Notes under the pieces: generated by a model
Seen by the model: the letters and a program-made list of their open reading frames with translations, nothing else
Database searches by the model: none
What the model was told of the DNA's origin: nothing
Part shown: positions 16,128 to 25,463 of the stretch, one piece after another
Layout: each line of letters starts with the position of its first letter
Position numbering within the stretch: position 1 is the stretch's first letter
Assembly (NCBI RefSeq): GCF_009765735.1
Contig: NZ_LMUW01000036.1
Location: 62,001 to 126,000 of the forward strand
DNA length: 64,000 nucleotides
Direction: 5' to 3'
Origin: Xenophilus sp. L33
Lineage (GTDB): Bacteria > Pseudomonadota > Gammaproteobacteria > Burkholderiales > Burkholderiaceae_C
Position numbers and translations under genes: made by a program

Positions 16128-16889
16128 TCAGTCCAGGAAGCTCGGGTCCTTGTCGAGCATCCAGCGGGTCATGGCGTCGAACAGCAGCCTGTTCTCGACA
16201 CCCTTCTCGCAGGCGGCGCGATGCTGCCGTGCGCTGCGCAGCGCGACCTCGTGCGGCGGCAGCACCAGCGCGGCGCCGCCGGCCTGCGCGGCGATCTGCA
16301 CCTCGCAGGCGCGCTGCAGCTGGTAGAGGTCGACGAAGGCATCGGCGATCGTCGGGCCGCAGGCCAGCAGGCCGTGGTTGCGCAGGATCATCACGGTGCT
16401 GTCGCCGAGGTCGGCGGCCAGCCGGGCGCGCTCGTCGTTGCCGAGCGTGATGCCCTCGAAGTCGTGGTACGCCACCCGGTCGGTGAAGAACATCGCGGTG
16501 AAGCTGAGCGGCAGCAGGCCCTGCGCCTGGCAGGCCACCGCCTGGCCGGCCGTGGTGTGGGTGTGCGCCACCGCATGGGCATCGGCACGCGCCGCATGCA
16601 CCGCCGAATGCACCACGAAGCCGGCCGGATTCACCGGATGCGCCGACGGCCCGACGATGTTGCCGTTCACGTCGATCTTCACCAGGTTGGAGGCGCGCAC
16701 CTCGCGGTACATCAGGCCGAAGGGGTTGATCAGGAACTGGTCGTCGTGGCCCGGCACGCGCACCGTGATGTGGTTGTAGATCAGCTCGTGCCAGCCGAGG
16801 TGGTCGAAGAGCCGGTAGGCGCAGGCCAGCTGGCGGCGGGCCTCGGTTTCTTCCGGCGAGCCGGAGACGTCGGACATCGTGAGGCTCAT
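16128..16889 (-). CDS. Class II aldolase/adducin-family protein
   Basis: 253 residues. It has the zinc site motifs of the family: HTHTTAG in the middle (AVAHTHTTAGQAVACQAQG) and RNHGLLACG later, plus the N-terminal LGWHELIYNHITVRVPG phosphate-loop region. Relatives include fuculose- and ribulose-phosphate epimerase/aldolases and 3-oxo-4-phosphate decarboxylases; this non-phosphate-specific branch is uncharacterised. It is the last gene of the leftward TRAP operon (DctP, DctQM, PanE-like, aldolase), overlapping the reductase gene by four bases, so it probably acts on the imported hydroxy- or keto-acid. Confidence 0.88.
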   Translation of the reverse strand: MSLTMSDVSGSPEETEARRQLACAYRLFDHLGWHELIYNHITVRVPGHDDQFLINPFGLMYREVRASNLVKIDVNGNIVGPSAHPVNPAGFVVHSAVHAARADAHAVAHTHTTAGQAVACQAQGLLPLSFTAMFFTDRVAYHDFEGITLGNDERARLAADLGDSTVMILRNHGLLACGPTIADAFVDLYQLQRACEVQIAAQAGGAALVLPPHEVALRSARQHRAACEKGVENRLLFDAMTRWMLDKDPSFLD

Positions 16890-17836
16890 CGTGATGCTCC
16901 AGCGTTGCCGCGGATGTGCGGCTTCAGGCAGGCGAAGGCAAAGTCGTGGAAGGGCGTCGGCAGGCCGTGGCGGCGGCCGAGCCGCGACACCAGGCCGCTC
17001 AGGCCGTCGAGCTCCAGCGGCTTGCCGGCGACCAGGTCGTGGTGCATCGAGGCCACCATGTCCGGCGGCAGGCCCTGCAGCATCTTCAGCGCGGCCTCGG
17101 CATGGCCGTCGGGCAGAGCCACGCCTTCGGCGCGCGCCACCGCGAGCGACTCGGCGATCGACTGGCGGGCCAGGGCGATCAGGTCAGCGTCGCCGTAGAT
17201 CGCGCCGGCGGGCGAGCGCGTGAGACAGGTCAGCGCCGCGTTGGTCGCGAGCGCCAGGAACTTGGTCCACTGGGCCGAGGCGATGTCCTCGACCAGCGTG
17301 GCGGCGAAGGGCATGCCGCCCTTGGCGTGGTTGATCGAATCGGCGAAGGGCCGCAGCACCGGGTCCTCGGTCGCGCCGGGGCCGCCGAAGGTGATCGACG
17401 ACATGTCCGACAGGTAGCGCATCACGCCGGGCGCCTCGAGCCGCCCGGCGACGAAGGCCAGGCCGCCGAAGCCCCGCGCCTCGGGCGCGCCCTGGCGCAG
17501 CCGGTCGAGGCCGTCGACGCCGTTCTGCAGGCTGACGACGGCGCCGGCCGAATGCAGCGCCGGCTGCCATTCGCGAGACGCTTCGACCGCGTCGTAGAGC
17601 TTCACGCAGGACAGCACGACGTCGGCCCCGAGCGCATCGGCCGGGTCGGTGGTGGCGCGCACGTCGCGGATCGTGAAGTCGCCGCGCGGGCCGAGGAGCT
17701 TCAGCCCCTGCGCGGCGATCGCGTCGCGCGTGGCGCCGCGCGCCGCGAACTGCACCTCATGGCCGGCCAGCGCCAGCACGCCGCCGACATAGCAGCCGAT
17801 CGCACCGGGACCCAGGACGAGAATTCGCATCGCCAC
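16886..17836 (-). CDS. Ketopantoate reductase-family (PanE/ApbA) dehydrogenase
   Basis: 316 residues. N-terminal NADP loop LGPGAIGCYVGGVLALAGHEV (residues about 6-26). The central VSLQNGVDGLDRL and the catalytic lysine region QWTKFLALATNAALTCL match the ketopantoate reductase fold. In this context (overlapping a class II aldolase and downstream of a TRAP transporter) it more likely reduces or oxidises a 2-keto/2-hydroxy acid in a catabolic route than makes pantoate. Many such paralogues exist in Burkholderiales. True PanE function cannot be excluded. Confidence 0.87.
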   Translation of the reverse strand: MAMRILVLGPGAIGCYVGGVLALAGHEVQFAARGATRDAIAAQGLKLLGPRGDFTIRDVRATTDPADALGADVVLSCVKLYDAVEASREWQPALHSAGAVVSLQNGVDGLDRLRQGAPEARGFGGLAFVAGRLEAPGVMRYLSDMSSITFGGPGATEDPVLRPFADSINHAKGGMPFAATLVEDIASAQWTKFLALATNAALTCLTRSPAGAIYGDADLIALARQSIAESLAVARAEGVALPDGHAEAALKMLQGLPPDMVASMHHDLVAGKPLELDGLSGLVSRLGRRHGLPTPFHDFAFACLKPHIRGNAGASR

Positions 17837-17860
17837 CCCTTCGTTCGAGAGGGTGCAAGC

Positions 17861-19696
17861 CTACAGGAAGCCGATCGACAGCCAGGGCACCGCCGCGATC
17901 ACCACGATGCCGATCAGGAGCGCCAGCAGGTAGCCCAGCATCGGCCGGATCGCGACGTCGGGCTGCACGCGGGCGATCGCGCAGGCCGCGTAGAAGCCGA
18001 CGCCCAGCGGCGGCGCGAACAGGCCGAGGCCCATCGACAGGGTCGCGACCATCGCGTAGTGCACCTCGTGGATGCCCATCGAGCGCGCGATCGGGAACAG
18101 CAGCGGGCCGAACAGCACCATCGCCGGGATGCCCTCGAGCACCGAGCCGAGCACGGTGAAAGCCAGGATCGACACCGCCAGGAACATCGGCGCGCCGCCC
18201 GGCAGGTTCGACATCGCGCCCGCCAGCCAGCCGGAGAAGCCGGATTGCGTGAGCCCCCAAGCCATCGCGGTGGCGGTGCCGATGATCAGCAGGATCGCGC
18301 CCGAGAGCGATGCGGTACCGACCAGCATCGGCCCGAGCCGGCGCCAGTCGAACCGGCGGTAGAGCAGGAGGCCGACCGCGATCGTGTAGACGATGCCGAG
18401 GGTCGACACCTCGGTCGCGGTCGCCACGCCCTCGACCACCGCGGCGCGGATCACGAAGGGCAGCGCCAGCGCCGGCAACGCGATCGCGAACAGCTTGCCG
18501 ATCTCGCCGGCCGAAGCGCGGACGACGCCGCTCACGTCCTCGCCGCGGCTGCGGCGCCACACCACGAAGCACAGGCCGATGCCCAGCACCACCGCCGGCA
18601 GCAGGCCGCCGGTAAAGAGCGCCGCGATCGACACACCGGTGGCCGAGCCGATGGTGATCAGCACCAGGCTCGGCGGCACGGTCTCGGTCTGGGCGCCGGT
18701 GGCGGCCAGCAGCGCGACCAGCTCGCCCTCCTCCGCGCCGCGCTGCTTCATCTCGGGAAAGAGCGCCGGCGCCACCGCCGCCATGTCGGCCGCCTTGGCG
18801 CCGGAGATGCCCGACACCAGGTACATCGCGCCGACCAGCACGTACGAGAGGCCGCCTCGCACGTGGCCGAGCAGGCCCGCCAGGAAGGCCACCATGGCGC
18901 GCGCCATGCCGGTCATCTCGATCAGCAGGCCGAGGAAGACGAACAGCGGCACCGCCAGCAGGATCAGGTGCGACATGCCCTCGTCCATGCGCCCGATGAT
19001 CACCGGCAGCGGCGTCGAGGTGCCGAGCGCCAGGTAACCGAAGGTGCCGAGGCCGAAGGCGAAGGCGATCGGGATGCCGGCGAAGACGCTGCCCGCGGCC
19101 ACGCCGACGAAGAAGACCAGCAGGTTCAACCGGCCGAGGTCCTCGAAGGCCGAGCGGCCGAACCAGAAGGCGGCGACCGCCACCGCCACCGCCACCGCGC
19201 CCTGCAGCGCCGGCCGGAAGCTGGCCTGGCGCAGCAAGCGCAACAACGCGAACACCGCCATCAGCGCGATGCCCGTCGGCAGCGCCGCGGCCCGCCACAG
19301 GTTGGAGATCTCGAGCGCCGGCGTGGTGATCGCGCCTTCGTCGGAGGCGTATTCCCAGGCCGGCCAGATGACCATCGCCAGGAAGGCGAGCGCGGCGCAG
19401 GTCGCGATCGCCTCGAAGGTCTCGCGCCCGGCCGGCGACAGGCGGGTCACCAGCGCGGTCATGCGCATGTGCTCGCCGCGGCGCAGCGCGATGACCGCAC
19501 CGAACATCGCCAGCCAGATGAAGAGGATCGAGGCCAGCTCGTCCGACCAGACGAGCGGCCGGTGCAGCACGAAGCGGGCGAAGACGCCGGCGAACAGCAC
19601 CACGATGTCGGCCAGCACCAGCAGCGCGGCCGGCACTTCGACCAGCCAGCCGAGGACCGCGTCCAGCCGTGCGAGGCCGCGCCGCTCCGGGCTCAC
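17861..19696 (-). CDS. TRAP transporter fused small and large permease (DctQM)
   Basis: 611 residues. Residues about 1-165 are the four-helix DctQ small subunit (VFARFVLHRPLVWSDELASI is its signature). Residues about 195-611 are the DctM large subunit of about 12 helices, including GIPIAFAFGLGTF, SGISGAKAADMAAVAPALFPEM and LAATGAQTETVPPSLVLI. Fused QM proteins are known in TRAP systems. With the DctP binding protein encoded just upstream, it imports a carboxylate using a Na+ gradient across the inner membrane. Start GTG/ATG at MSPERRG is supported by the gap of 55 bases from dctP. Confidence 0.93.
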   Translation of the reverse strand: MSPERRGLARLDAVLGWLVEVPAALLVLADIVVLFAGVFARFVLHRPLVWSDELASILFIWLAMFGAVIALRRGEHMRMTALVTRLSPAGRETFEAIATCAALAFLAMVIWPAWEYASDEGAITTPALEISNLWRAAALPTGIALMAVFALLRLLRQASFRPALQGAVAVAVAVAAFWFGRSAFEDLGRLNLLVFFVGVAAGSVFAGIPIAFAFGLGTFGYLALGTSTPLPVIIGRMDEGMSHLILLAVPLFVFLGLLIEMTGMARAMVAFLAGLLGHVRGGLSYVLVGAMYLVSGISGAKAADMAAVAPALFPEMKQRGAEEGELVALLAATGAQTETVPPSLVLITIGSATGVSIAALFTGGLLPAVVLGIGLCFVVWRRSRGEDVSGVVRASAGEIGKLFAIALPALALPFVIRAAVVEGVATATEVSTLGIVYTIAVGLLLYRRFDWRRLGPMLVGTASLSGAILLIIGTATAMAWGLTQSGFSGWLAGAMSNLPGGAPMFLAVSILAFTVLGSVLEGIPAMVLFGPLLFPIARSMGIHEVHYAMVATLSMGLGLFAPPLGVGFYAACAIARVQPDVAIRPMLGYLLALLIGIVVIAAVPWLSIGFL

Positions 19697-19751
19697 TGGA
19701 TTCCCTCCGCGCAGCAGCGCTTCGGGGTTCGCCTTCGGGCGGCCGTGCGGC

Positions 19752-20765
19752 TCACGCCAGCTTGCCGGCGCCGCGCTCGAGCAGCGCCCAGGCCTCGTCG
19801 CCGTACTTGGACTTCCAGTCGGCGTAGAAGCCGGCCTTGCGCAGCGTGTCGCGGAAGGCCGCCGGGTCGGGCTGGTTGAAGGCCATGCCCTTGCCGGCCA
19901 GTTCCTTCTGCAGGCCGGCGTTCAGCTCGGCGACGTCGGCGCGTTCCTTGAGGCCCGCCTCGTTGATGCGCTTGGCGACGATCGCCTGCAGGTCGGGCGG
20001 GAGCTTGTCCCAGGCGCGCTTGTTGGACAGGAACCAGAAGCCGTCCCACATGTGGTTGGTCATCGAGCAGTACTTCTGCACTTCGTACAGCTTCGCGGTG
20101 GCGATGATCGCCAGCGGGTTCTCCTGGCCGTCGACGATGCGGGTCTGCAGCGCCGAATAGACCTCGGCGAAGTTGATCGAGGCCGGCGCGGCGCCGAGCG
20201 CCTTGAACATCGAGGTCCACAGCGGCGACACCGGCACGCGGATCTTGAAGCCGTCCATGTCTTCCGGCTTGGCGATCGGCTTGTTGGACGAGGTGACCTG
20301 GCGGAAGCCGTTGTCCCAGATCTTGTCCATCGCGACCAGGTTGGCCTTGGCGATCTGCGCGCGGATGTAGGCGCCGAGCTCTCCGTCCATCGACTTCCAG
20401 ACCGCATCGTAGTCCTTGAAGGCGAAGCCGATGCCGCTGATCGACGCGGCCGGCACCAGGGTCGACAGGATCAGCCCCGACAGCGTGAAGAACTCGATCG
20501 CGCCCGAGCGCAGCTGGCTCAGCATGTCGGTGTCGGAGCCGAGCTGGTTGTTGGGGAACAGCTGGATGTCGACCCGGCCGTTGGTGTCGGCGCGGATCGC
20601 GTCGGCCATCTCCTTGGCCCGGGTGTTCATTGGATGGGCCACCGGCAGGTTGTTGGCGTACTTGTAGCTGAACTCCGCCTTGTTCTGGGCGAAGGCCCGG
20701 TTCAAGGGCAGGGCCAGGGCGGTCGCGCCGGTAGCGGCAAGGACCCGGCGGCGGGTGATGGTCAT
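19752..20765 (-). CDS. dctP: TRAP transporter periplasmic binding protein DctP
   Basis: 337 residues from the ATG at 20765, preceded by ggagacaaac. The signal begins MTITRRRVLAATGATALALP with a twin-arginine-like RRR and ends at NRAFA. The mature part starts with FSYKYANNLPVAHPMNTRAKE and carries the carboxylate-binding arginine region (GFKIRVPVSPLWTSMFKALG) and the QEGGQ-like DGQENPLAII segment. It captures an organic acid in the periplasm and delivers it to DctQM. First gene of the leftward operon; a divergent SDR gene starts 187 bases away. Confidence 0.93.
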   Translation of the reverse strand: MTITRRRVLAATGATALALPLNRAFAQNKAEFSYKYANNLPVAHPMNTRAKEMADAIRADTNGRVDIQLFPNNQLGSDTDMLSQLRSGAIEFFTLSGLILSTLVPAASISGIGFAFKDYDAVWKSMDGELGAYIRAQIAKANLVAMDKIWDNGFRQVTSSNKPIAKPEDMDGFKIRVPVSPLWTSMFKALGAAPASINFAEVYSALQTRIVDGQENPLAIIATAKLYEVQKYCSMTNHMWDGFWFLSNKRAWDKLPPDLQAIVAKRINEAGLKERADVAELNAGLQKELAGKGMAFNQPDPAAFRDTLRKAGFYADWKSKYGDEAWALLERGAGKLA

Positions 20766-20952
20766 GTTTGTCTCCGTCTTGGATGGGATTCTTCGTCTGG
20801 CAGGGAACCGGTCGGCACAGCGTTCCTCGGCGCGGGAGTATAGGGCCCTCGACTTCCGCGGAGCCGCTCCGGCGTGGCCGCGCCGCTCGCCGCGAAGCCC
20901 CCGCAGATACACTGGACCGACCCGATTCCAACAGCTTCCCACGGAGACTTCC

Positions 20953-21744
20953 ATGAACACGCCCAGCTCTTCCACCCCGGTCGCCGTCGTCACCGGCGGC
21001 GCCCGCGGCATCGGCCTCGCGATCGGCCGCTGGTTCCTGGCCCAGGGCTATCGCGTCGCGCTGGTCGACATCGACCGCGCGACCCTCGACGCCGCGGTGG
21101 CCGAGATCGACCGCCCCGCCGAGGTGCTGGCGGTGCATGCCGACGTCTCCGATCCGCAGGCGGTGCGCCAGGGCATCGACGCGGTGGTGGCGCGCTTCGG
21201 CCGCATCGACGCGCTGGTGAACAACGCCGGCGTCGCCGTCTTCAAGCCGATCGGCGAGACCAGCTTCGAGGAATGGCGCAAGGTGTTGTCCACCAACCTC
21301 GACGGCGCCTTCCTCTGCACCCAGGCCTGCGCGCCGCAGATGCTGAAGAACGGCGGCGGCGCGATCGTCAACATCGCGTCGATCTCGGGCCTGCGCGCCA
21401 GCACGCTGCGGGTGGCCTACGGCACCAGCAAGGCGGCGCTGATCCACCTCACCAAGCAGCAGGCGGTCGAATACGGCAATGCCGGCATCCGGGTCAACGC
21501 GGTGGCGCCGGGCCCGGTCGAGACCGAGATGGCCAAGCTGGTGCACAGCGTGGCGATCCGCGCCGACTACTACGACACCATCCCGCTCAACCGCTACGGC
21601 ACCACCGAGGAAATGGCCAACACCGTCGGCTTCCTGTGCAGCCCGGCGGCCAGCTTCATCAACGGCCAGGTGATCGCGGTCGACGGCGGCTTCGACGCGG
21701 CCGGCGTCGGGCTGCCGACCTTGCGCAAACGCGCGAATTCCTGA
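20953..21744 (+). CDS. SDR-family oxidoreductase
   Basis: 263 residues from the ATG at 20953 (ribosome site ggaga). Classical SDR motifs: TGGARGIG cofactor loop (about 15-22), NNAG, catalytic serine in NIASISG and YGTSK. The C-terminal INGQVIAVDGGF is typical. The D at the end of the second strand (ALVDIDRATLD) suggests NAD(H) preference. Divergent from the TRAP operon, so a role in oxidising the imported hydroxy-acid is plausible but unproven. PoxB follows 54 bases downstream. Confidence 0.9.
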   Translation: MNTPSSSTPVAVVTGGARGIGLAIGRWFLAQGYRVALVDIDRATLDAAVAEIDRPAEVLAVHADVSDPQAVRQGIDAVVARFGRIDALVNNAGVAVFKPIGETSFEEWRKVLSTNLDGAFLCTQACAPQMLKNGGGAIVNIASISGLRASTLRVAYGTSKAALIHLTKQQAVEYGNAGIRVNAVAPGPVETEMAKLVHSVAIRADYYDTIPLNRYGTTEEMANTVGFLCSPAASFINGQVIAVDGGFDAAGVGLPTLRKRANS

Positions 21745-21798
21745 CTCGGGCGGCCGCCCGGCCGTGAGAGGCTCGGCACATTCAAGAAGGAGTTTTGA

Positions 21799-23517
21799 AT
21801 GTCCAAGCAGAAAGTAGCCGACGTCATCGTCGAGACCTTGCAGGCCGCGGGCGTGCAGCGCTGTTACGGCGTGGTCGGCGACACGCTGAACCACGTCACC
21901 GACGCCATCCGGCGCAGCGACATCGCCTGGGTCCACATGCGCCACGAGGAGTCGGGCGCCTTCGCCGCCGGCAGCGAGGCGCTGCTGACCGGCCGGCTCA
22001 CCGCCTGCGCCGGCAGTTGCGGACCGGGCAGCCTGCACTTCATCAACGGCATCTTCGAGGCGAACCGCAACCGGGTGCCGGTGGTGCTGATCGCCAGCCA
22101 GGTGATCACCAGCGAGATCGGCATCGACTTCCCGCAAGAAGTGGACTTCAAGTCGGTCTACCAGTCCTGCAGCGTGTTCTGCGAGATGCTGATCAACCCG
22201 GCCGAGGCGCGCCGCATGACCACCCGCGCGGCGCAGGCGGCCCTCACACGCGGCGGCGTCGCGGTGCTGATCGTGCCGGCCGACATCAGCGCGGCCGAGG
22301 TCGATCCGGGGCCGGCCTATGCGGTGCACGTGCCGCAGCCGCTGGTGCGACCCGGCGACGCCGAGTTGCGTCGCATCGCCGAGGCGATCAACGGCGCCGG
22401 CAAGGTCGCGGTCTACGCGGGCGCCGGCTGCGAGCATGCGCACGACGCCCTGGTGGCGTTCTGCGCGCGCGTGCAGGCGCCGATGGCCCACACCTCGCGG
22501 TCGAAGGACTTCGTCGAATACGACAACCCGTACAACCTCGGCATGACCGGCATCTTCGGCTCCAAGGCCGGCTTCCATGCAGTGATGGAATGCGAGGTGC
22601 TGCTGCTGCTCGGCTGCGACTTCGCCTGGCGGCAGTACTACCCGAAGGACGCGCGGGTGATCCAGGTCGACATCGACCCGACCCATCTGGGCCGCCGCCA
22701 TCCGGTCGAGATCGGCGTGGTCGGCGACATCGCGGCCACGCTCGATGCGCTCCTGCCGCTGCTGGCGCCGAAGACCGACCGCGGCTTCCTCGACGCGCGG
22801 CTGAAGGAACTGGCCGAGGTGCAGGACGAGCATGCGCACCAGGAGCGTGCCGGCAGCAACGGCCTCATCCATCCGCAGCAGCTCACGCGGCTGCTCGACA
22901 CCCATGCGGCCGAGGACGCGATCTTCACCGCCGACGGCGGCAGCCCGATGGTCTGGGTGCTGCGCCACACGCGCGCCAACGGCCGGCGGCGCACGCTGAC
23001 CAGCCTCCTGCACGGCACCATGGCCAATGCCATGCCGCAGGCGCTGGGCGCGAAGAAGGCCTTCCCGCACCGGCAGGTGATCGCGCTGTGCGGCGACGGC
23101 GGCCTGGCCATGCTGCTGGGCGACCTCCTGACCACGGTGCAGGAAAAGATCGACGTCAAGATCGTGGTCTACAACAACAGCTCGCTCGGCTTCGTCGAGA
23201 TGGAGATGAAGGTCGAGGGCCTGCTCAACGCCTTCACCGACCTGGTCAACCCGAACTTCGCGGCGCTCGGCGAGGTGATCGGCCTGAAGGGCTGGAAGGT
23301 CGAGCGCAACGAGGAGCTGGAAGGCGCGGTGCTGGCCTTCCTGGCGCATCCGGGCCCGGCGATCCTCGACGTGCGGGTGAACCGGATGGAGCTGGTGATG
23401 CCGCCGGAGATCGAGGCCTCGCAGGTGCTGGGCACCGCGCTCTATTCGACCAAGGCGGTGTTCAGCGGCCGTGCGGGCGACGTGATCGAGCTGATCGGGT
23501 CGAACTTCCTGAAGTAG
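21799..23517 (+). CDS. poxB: Pyruvate dehydrogenase (quinone), PoxB-type thiamine-diphosphate enzyme
   Basis: 572 residues, the same length as E. coli PoxB, with a perfect ribosome site (aaggag). It decarboxylates pyruvate to acetate plus CO2 and passes electrons via FAD to ubiquinone at the inner membrane. Visible: the thiamine-activating glutamate in MRHEESGAFAAGSEA, GSCGPGSLHFINGIFEA, and the metal-diphosphate motif GDGGLAMLLGDLLT with NNSSLGFVEMEM. The central FAD domain includes SKDFVEYDNPYNLGMTG. The C-terminus (YSTKAVFSGRAGDVIEL) resembles the lipid-activated tail. Acetolactate synthase relatives are less similar in these motifs. Confidence 0.9.
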   Translation: MSKQKVADVIVETLQAAGVQRCYGVVGDTLNHVTDAIRRSDIAWVHMRHEESGAFAAGSEALLTGRLTACAGSCGPGSLHFINGIFEANRNRVPVVLIASQVITSEIGIDFPQEVDFKSVYQSCSVFCEMLINPAEARRMTTRAAQAALTRGGVAVLIVPADISAAEVDPGPAYAVHVPQPLVRPGDAELRRIAEAINGAGKVAVYAGAGCEHAHDALVAFCARVQAPMAHTSRSKDFVEYDNPYNLGMTGIFGSKAGFHAVMECEVLLLLGCDFAWRQYYPKDARVIQVDIDPTHLGRRHPVEIGVVGDIAATLDALLPLLAPKTDRGFLDARLKELAEVQDEHAHQERAGSNGLIHPQQLTRLLDTHAAEDAIFTADGGSPMVWVLRHTRANGRRRTLTSLLHGTMANAMPQALGAKKAFPHRQVIALCGDGGLAMLLGDLLTTVQEKIDVKIVVYNNSSLGFVEMEMKVEGLLNAFTDLVNPNFAALGEVIGLKGWKVERNEELEGAVLAFLAHPGPAILDVRVNRMELVMPPEIEASQVLGTALYSTKAVFSGRAGDVIELIGSNFLK

Positions 23518-23520
23518 CGC

Positions 23521-24387
23521 TCAGGCGTCGGTGCGGGCCGCCAGGCGGCCGAGCACCGTGTCGAGGGTGGTGCTGCCCTTGCGCACCGCCGCCGGCCGTT
23601 CGAACTCGATCCAGCCCTCGTTGAAGCCGTCGAGCATGCGCATGCGCGGTCCGGGGTTCGACATGCCCTGGGCGCGGAACAGCGCTTCCCACGCGGCGCG
23701 CGGCACCGTCCGGTTCTCGACCTCGCGGCCGAGCACCCGGCCGAGCGTCGCCGCCAGTTCCAGCGGCGTGACACGCGACGGGCCCTCCAGCTCGACCGTC
23801 CGCACGCCTTCCCAGCGCTCGCGCAGCAGTTGCGCGGCCAGGCGGGCGACGTCGACGGTGGCGACCATCGGCACCGGCTTGTCGGCCGGCTGCAGGAAGG
23901 ACGACACGACGCCTTGCTGTCGCGCACCCTCGATGTCCCAACGCGCGTTCTCCATGAACCAGGCCGCGCGCAGGAAGGCCACCGGCATCGGCAGGCGGGA
24001 CAAGGCGCGTTCGAGCACCTGGAGCCGGGTCAGCAGATTCTCCTGCGTGGCCTGCGCGCCGATGGTCGAGAGGCAGACCACGCGGGCGGGTGCGGCCTCC
24101 TGCAGCGCGGCGGCGAGTGCCTCGGTGAAGACCCGGTTCTCGGAAGAGTCCGGCGCCGGATCGAAGTTGCTCGGCAGGAGCACGAAGACCGTCTCGGCGC
24201 CTTCGAATGCGCGGGCCAGCGCATGCCGGTCGCCCATGGCGGCCAACGCGACCTCGCAGCCGCGTGCCGCCCACTCGCGGGCCTTCGATGCGTCGCGGAC
24301 GACGGCGCGGATCGCTTCGCCCTCCTTCAAGAGCAGATCGGCCAGCTGAGCGCCGACCTGGCCGGTGATTCCCGTGATTGCATGCAT
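23521..24387 (-). CDS. NmrA-like NAD(P)-binding protein
   Basis: 288 residues. The N-terminal ITGITGQVGAQLADLLLKEG is the glycine-rich Rossmann loop of atypical SDR/NmrA proteins. It is followed by VFVLLPSNFDPAPDS and VRTVELEGPSRVTPLELA, as in the NAD(P)H-binding TMR/HSCARG-like group. Such proteins sense NADPH/NADP ratio or reduce quinones; the catalytic Tyr-Lys pair of classical SDRs is not evident. Divergently transcribed from a LysR regulator, which therefore probably controls it. Tail-to-tail with poxB, three bases apart. Confidence 0.83.
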   Translation of the reverse strand: MHAITGITGQVGAQLADLLLKEGEAIRAVVRDASKAREWAARGCEVALAAMGDRHALARAFEGAETVFVLLPSNFDPAPDSSENRVFTEALAAALQEAAPARVVCLSTIGAQATQENLLTRLQVLERALSRLPMPVAFLRAAWFMENARWDIEGARQQGVVSSFLQPADKPVPMVATVDVARLAAQLLRERWEGVRTVELEGPSRVTPLELAATLGRVLGREVENRTVPRAAWEALFRAQGMSNPGPRMRMLDGFNEGWIEFERPAAVRKGSTTLDTVLGRLAARTDA

Positions 24388-24443
24388 GTCGTCGATTCCT
24401 TTCGGCCCGGATTCTGGGCCGAGGCCGCGAGGATTGCGATAGC

Positions 24444-24459
24444 ATGAAACTCATTTCAT
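24444..24459. promoter_or_regulatory. Candidate LysR-box between the NmrA and LysR genes
   Basis: ATGAAA (24444-24449) and TTTCAT (24454-24459) form a perfect inverted repeat with a four-base centre, in the 91-base divergent gap. The A/T-rich dyad contrasts with the GC-rich surroundings and fits the T-N11-A pattern of LysR recognition sites. It lies 20 bases before the LysR start codon, consistent with self-repression. Confidence 0.45.
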
Positions 24460-24478
24460 TCATGACTGCGAGGCATCG

Positions 24479-25387
24479 ATGCCGACATTCGATTCGCGCC
24501 TGCTCGAAGGCGTCGAGGTGCTGGCGGCGGTGGCCGCGGCGCGCAGCTTCGGCGGCGCCGGCGAGGCGCTGGGCATGTCGCAATCGGGCGTCAGCCGGTC
24601 GATCGCGCGGCTCGAGGCGCGGGTGGGCGTTCGCCTCTTCGAGCGCACCACGCGCTCGGTGCGGCTCACCGACGAGGGCCGCCGCTACTGGGAACAGGTC
24701 AATCCGCTCCTGGCCGCGCTCGAGGAAGCCACGCGCGCGGCCGGCGGCGGCGTGCAGGCGATCCGCGGCCGGCTGCGGGTCAACATCGACCCCTTCTTCT
24801 CGCGGCTGGTCGTCGGGCCGCAGTTGAGCGGCTTCCTCGACCGGCATCCGGAACTGGAAGTCGAGTTGCTCGCCAGCGACGAACTGGGCGACATGGTCGC
24901 CGACGGCTTCGACCTCGCCTTCCGCTTCGGACACCCCAAATCTTCGTCGCTGGTCGCGCGCAAGCTGCTGGACGCGCGGGTGCTCACGGTCGCCTCGCCC
25001 GACTACCTGGCGCGGCACGGGCGTCCCTCGCATCCGCGCGAGCTGGCGAGCGGGCGGCACCAGTGCATCCAGTTCCGGGACCCCGCCACCGGCCGGCCCT
25101 TCCCTTGGGAATTCCACCGCCGGCGCAGCAAGCTCGTGGTCGAGGCGCGCGGCGCGCTGACGGTCAACGAGGCCGGCACCCATCGCAGCGTCTGCCTGGC
25201 CGGCTTCGGCATCGCGCAATTGCTGGGCTTCGCGGTCGACGAGCTGATCGCACGCGAGGAACTGGTGCAGCTCTTTCCCGACTGGGCCGACGAGCGCTTC
25301 CCGCTGATGGCCTACTACCCGTCGCGCTTGCATGTACCGGCCAAGACGCGCGCGCTGGTCGACTTCGTGGCCGGGCTGGTGCGATGA
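24479..25387 (+). CDS. LysR-family transcriptional regulator
   Basis: 302 residues. The N-terminal winged helix (residues about 8-65: LLEGVEVLAAVAAARSFGGA, GMSQSGVSRSIARLEARVG, LFERTTRSVRLTDEG) is canonical. The effector domain follows from about residue 95 (RGRLRVNIDPFFSRLVVGPQ). It should control the divergent NmrA-like gene through the dyad at 24444-24459. The inducer is not predictable. Confidence 0.93.
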   Translation: MPTFDSRLLEGVEVLAAVAAARSFGGAGEALGMSQSGVSRSIARLEARVGVRLFERTTRSVRLTDEGRRYWEQVNPLLAALEEATRAAGGGVQAIRGRLRVNIDPFFSRLVVGPQLSGFLDRHPELEVELLASDELGDMVADGFDLAFRFGHPKSSSLVARKLLDARVLTVASPDYLARHGRPSHPRELASGRHQCIQFRDPATGRPFPWEFHRRRSKLVVEARGALTVNEAGTHRSVCLAGFGIAQLLGFAVDELIAREELVQLFPDWADERFPLMAYYPSRLHVPAKTRALVDFVAGLVR

Positions 25388-25463
25388 CCGGTGCGACGCG
25401 GCATCCGCGCTTTTGCGCGCAATCCTGACAAGCATTCGCCGGCAAGGCGGCTATACCTGCCGC

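Noticed and set aside
19693..23349. A 1218-codon frame on the minus strand through the dctP, SDR and poxB region
   Set aside because: Its composition is Arg/His/Gln/Gly-rich shadow coding opposite genes with clear family motifs on the real strands.
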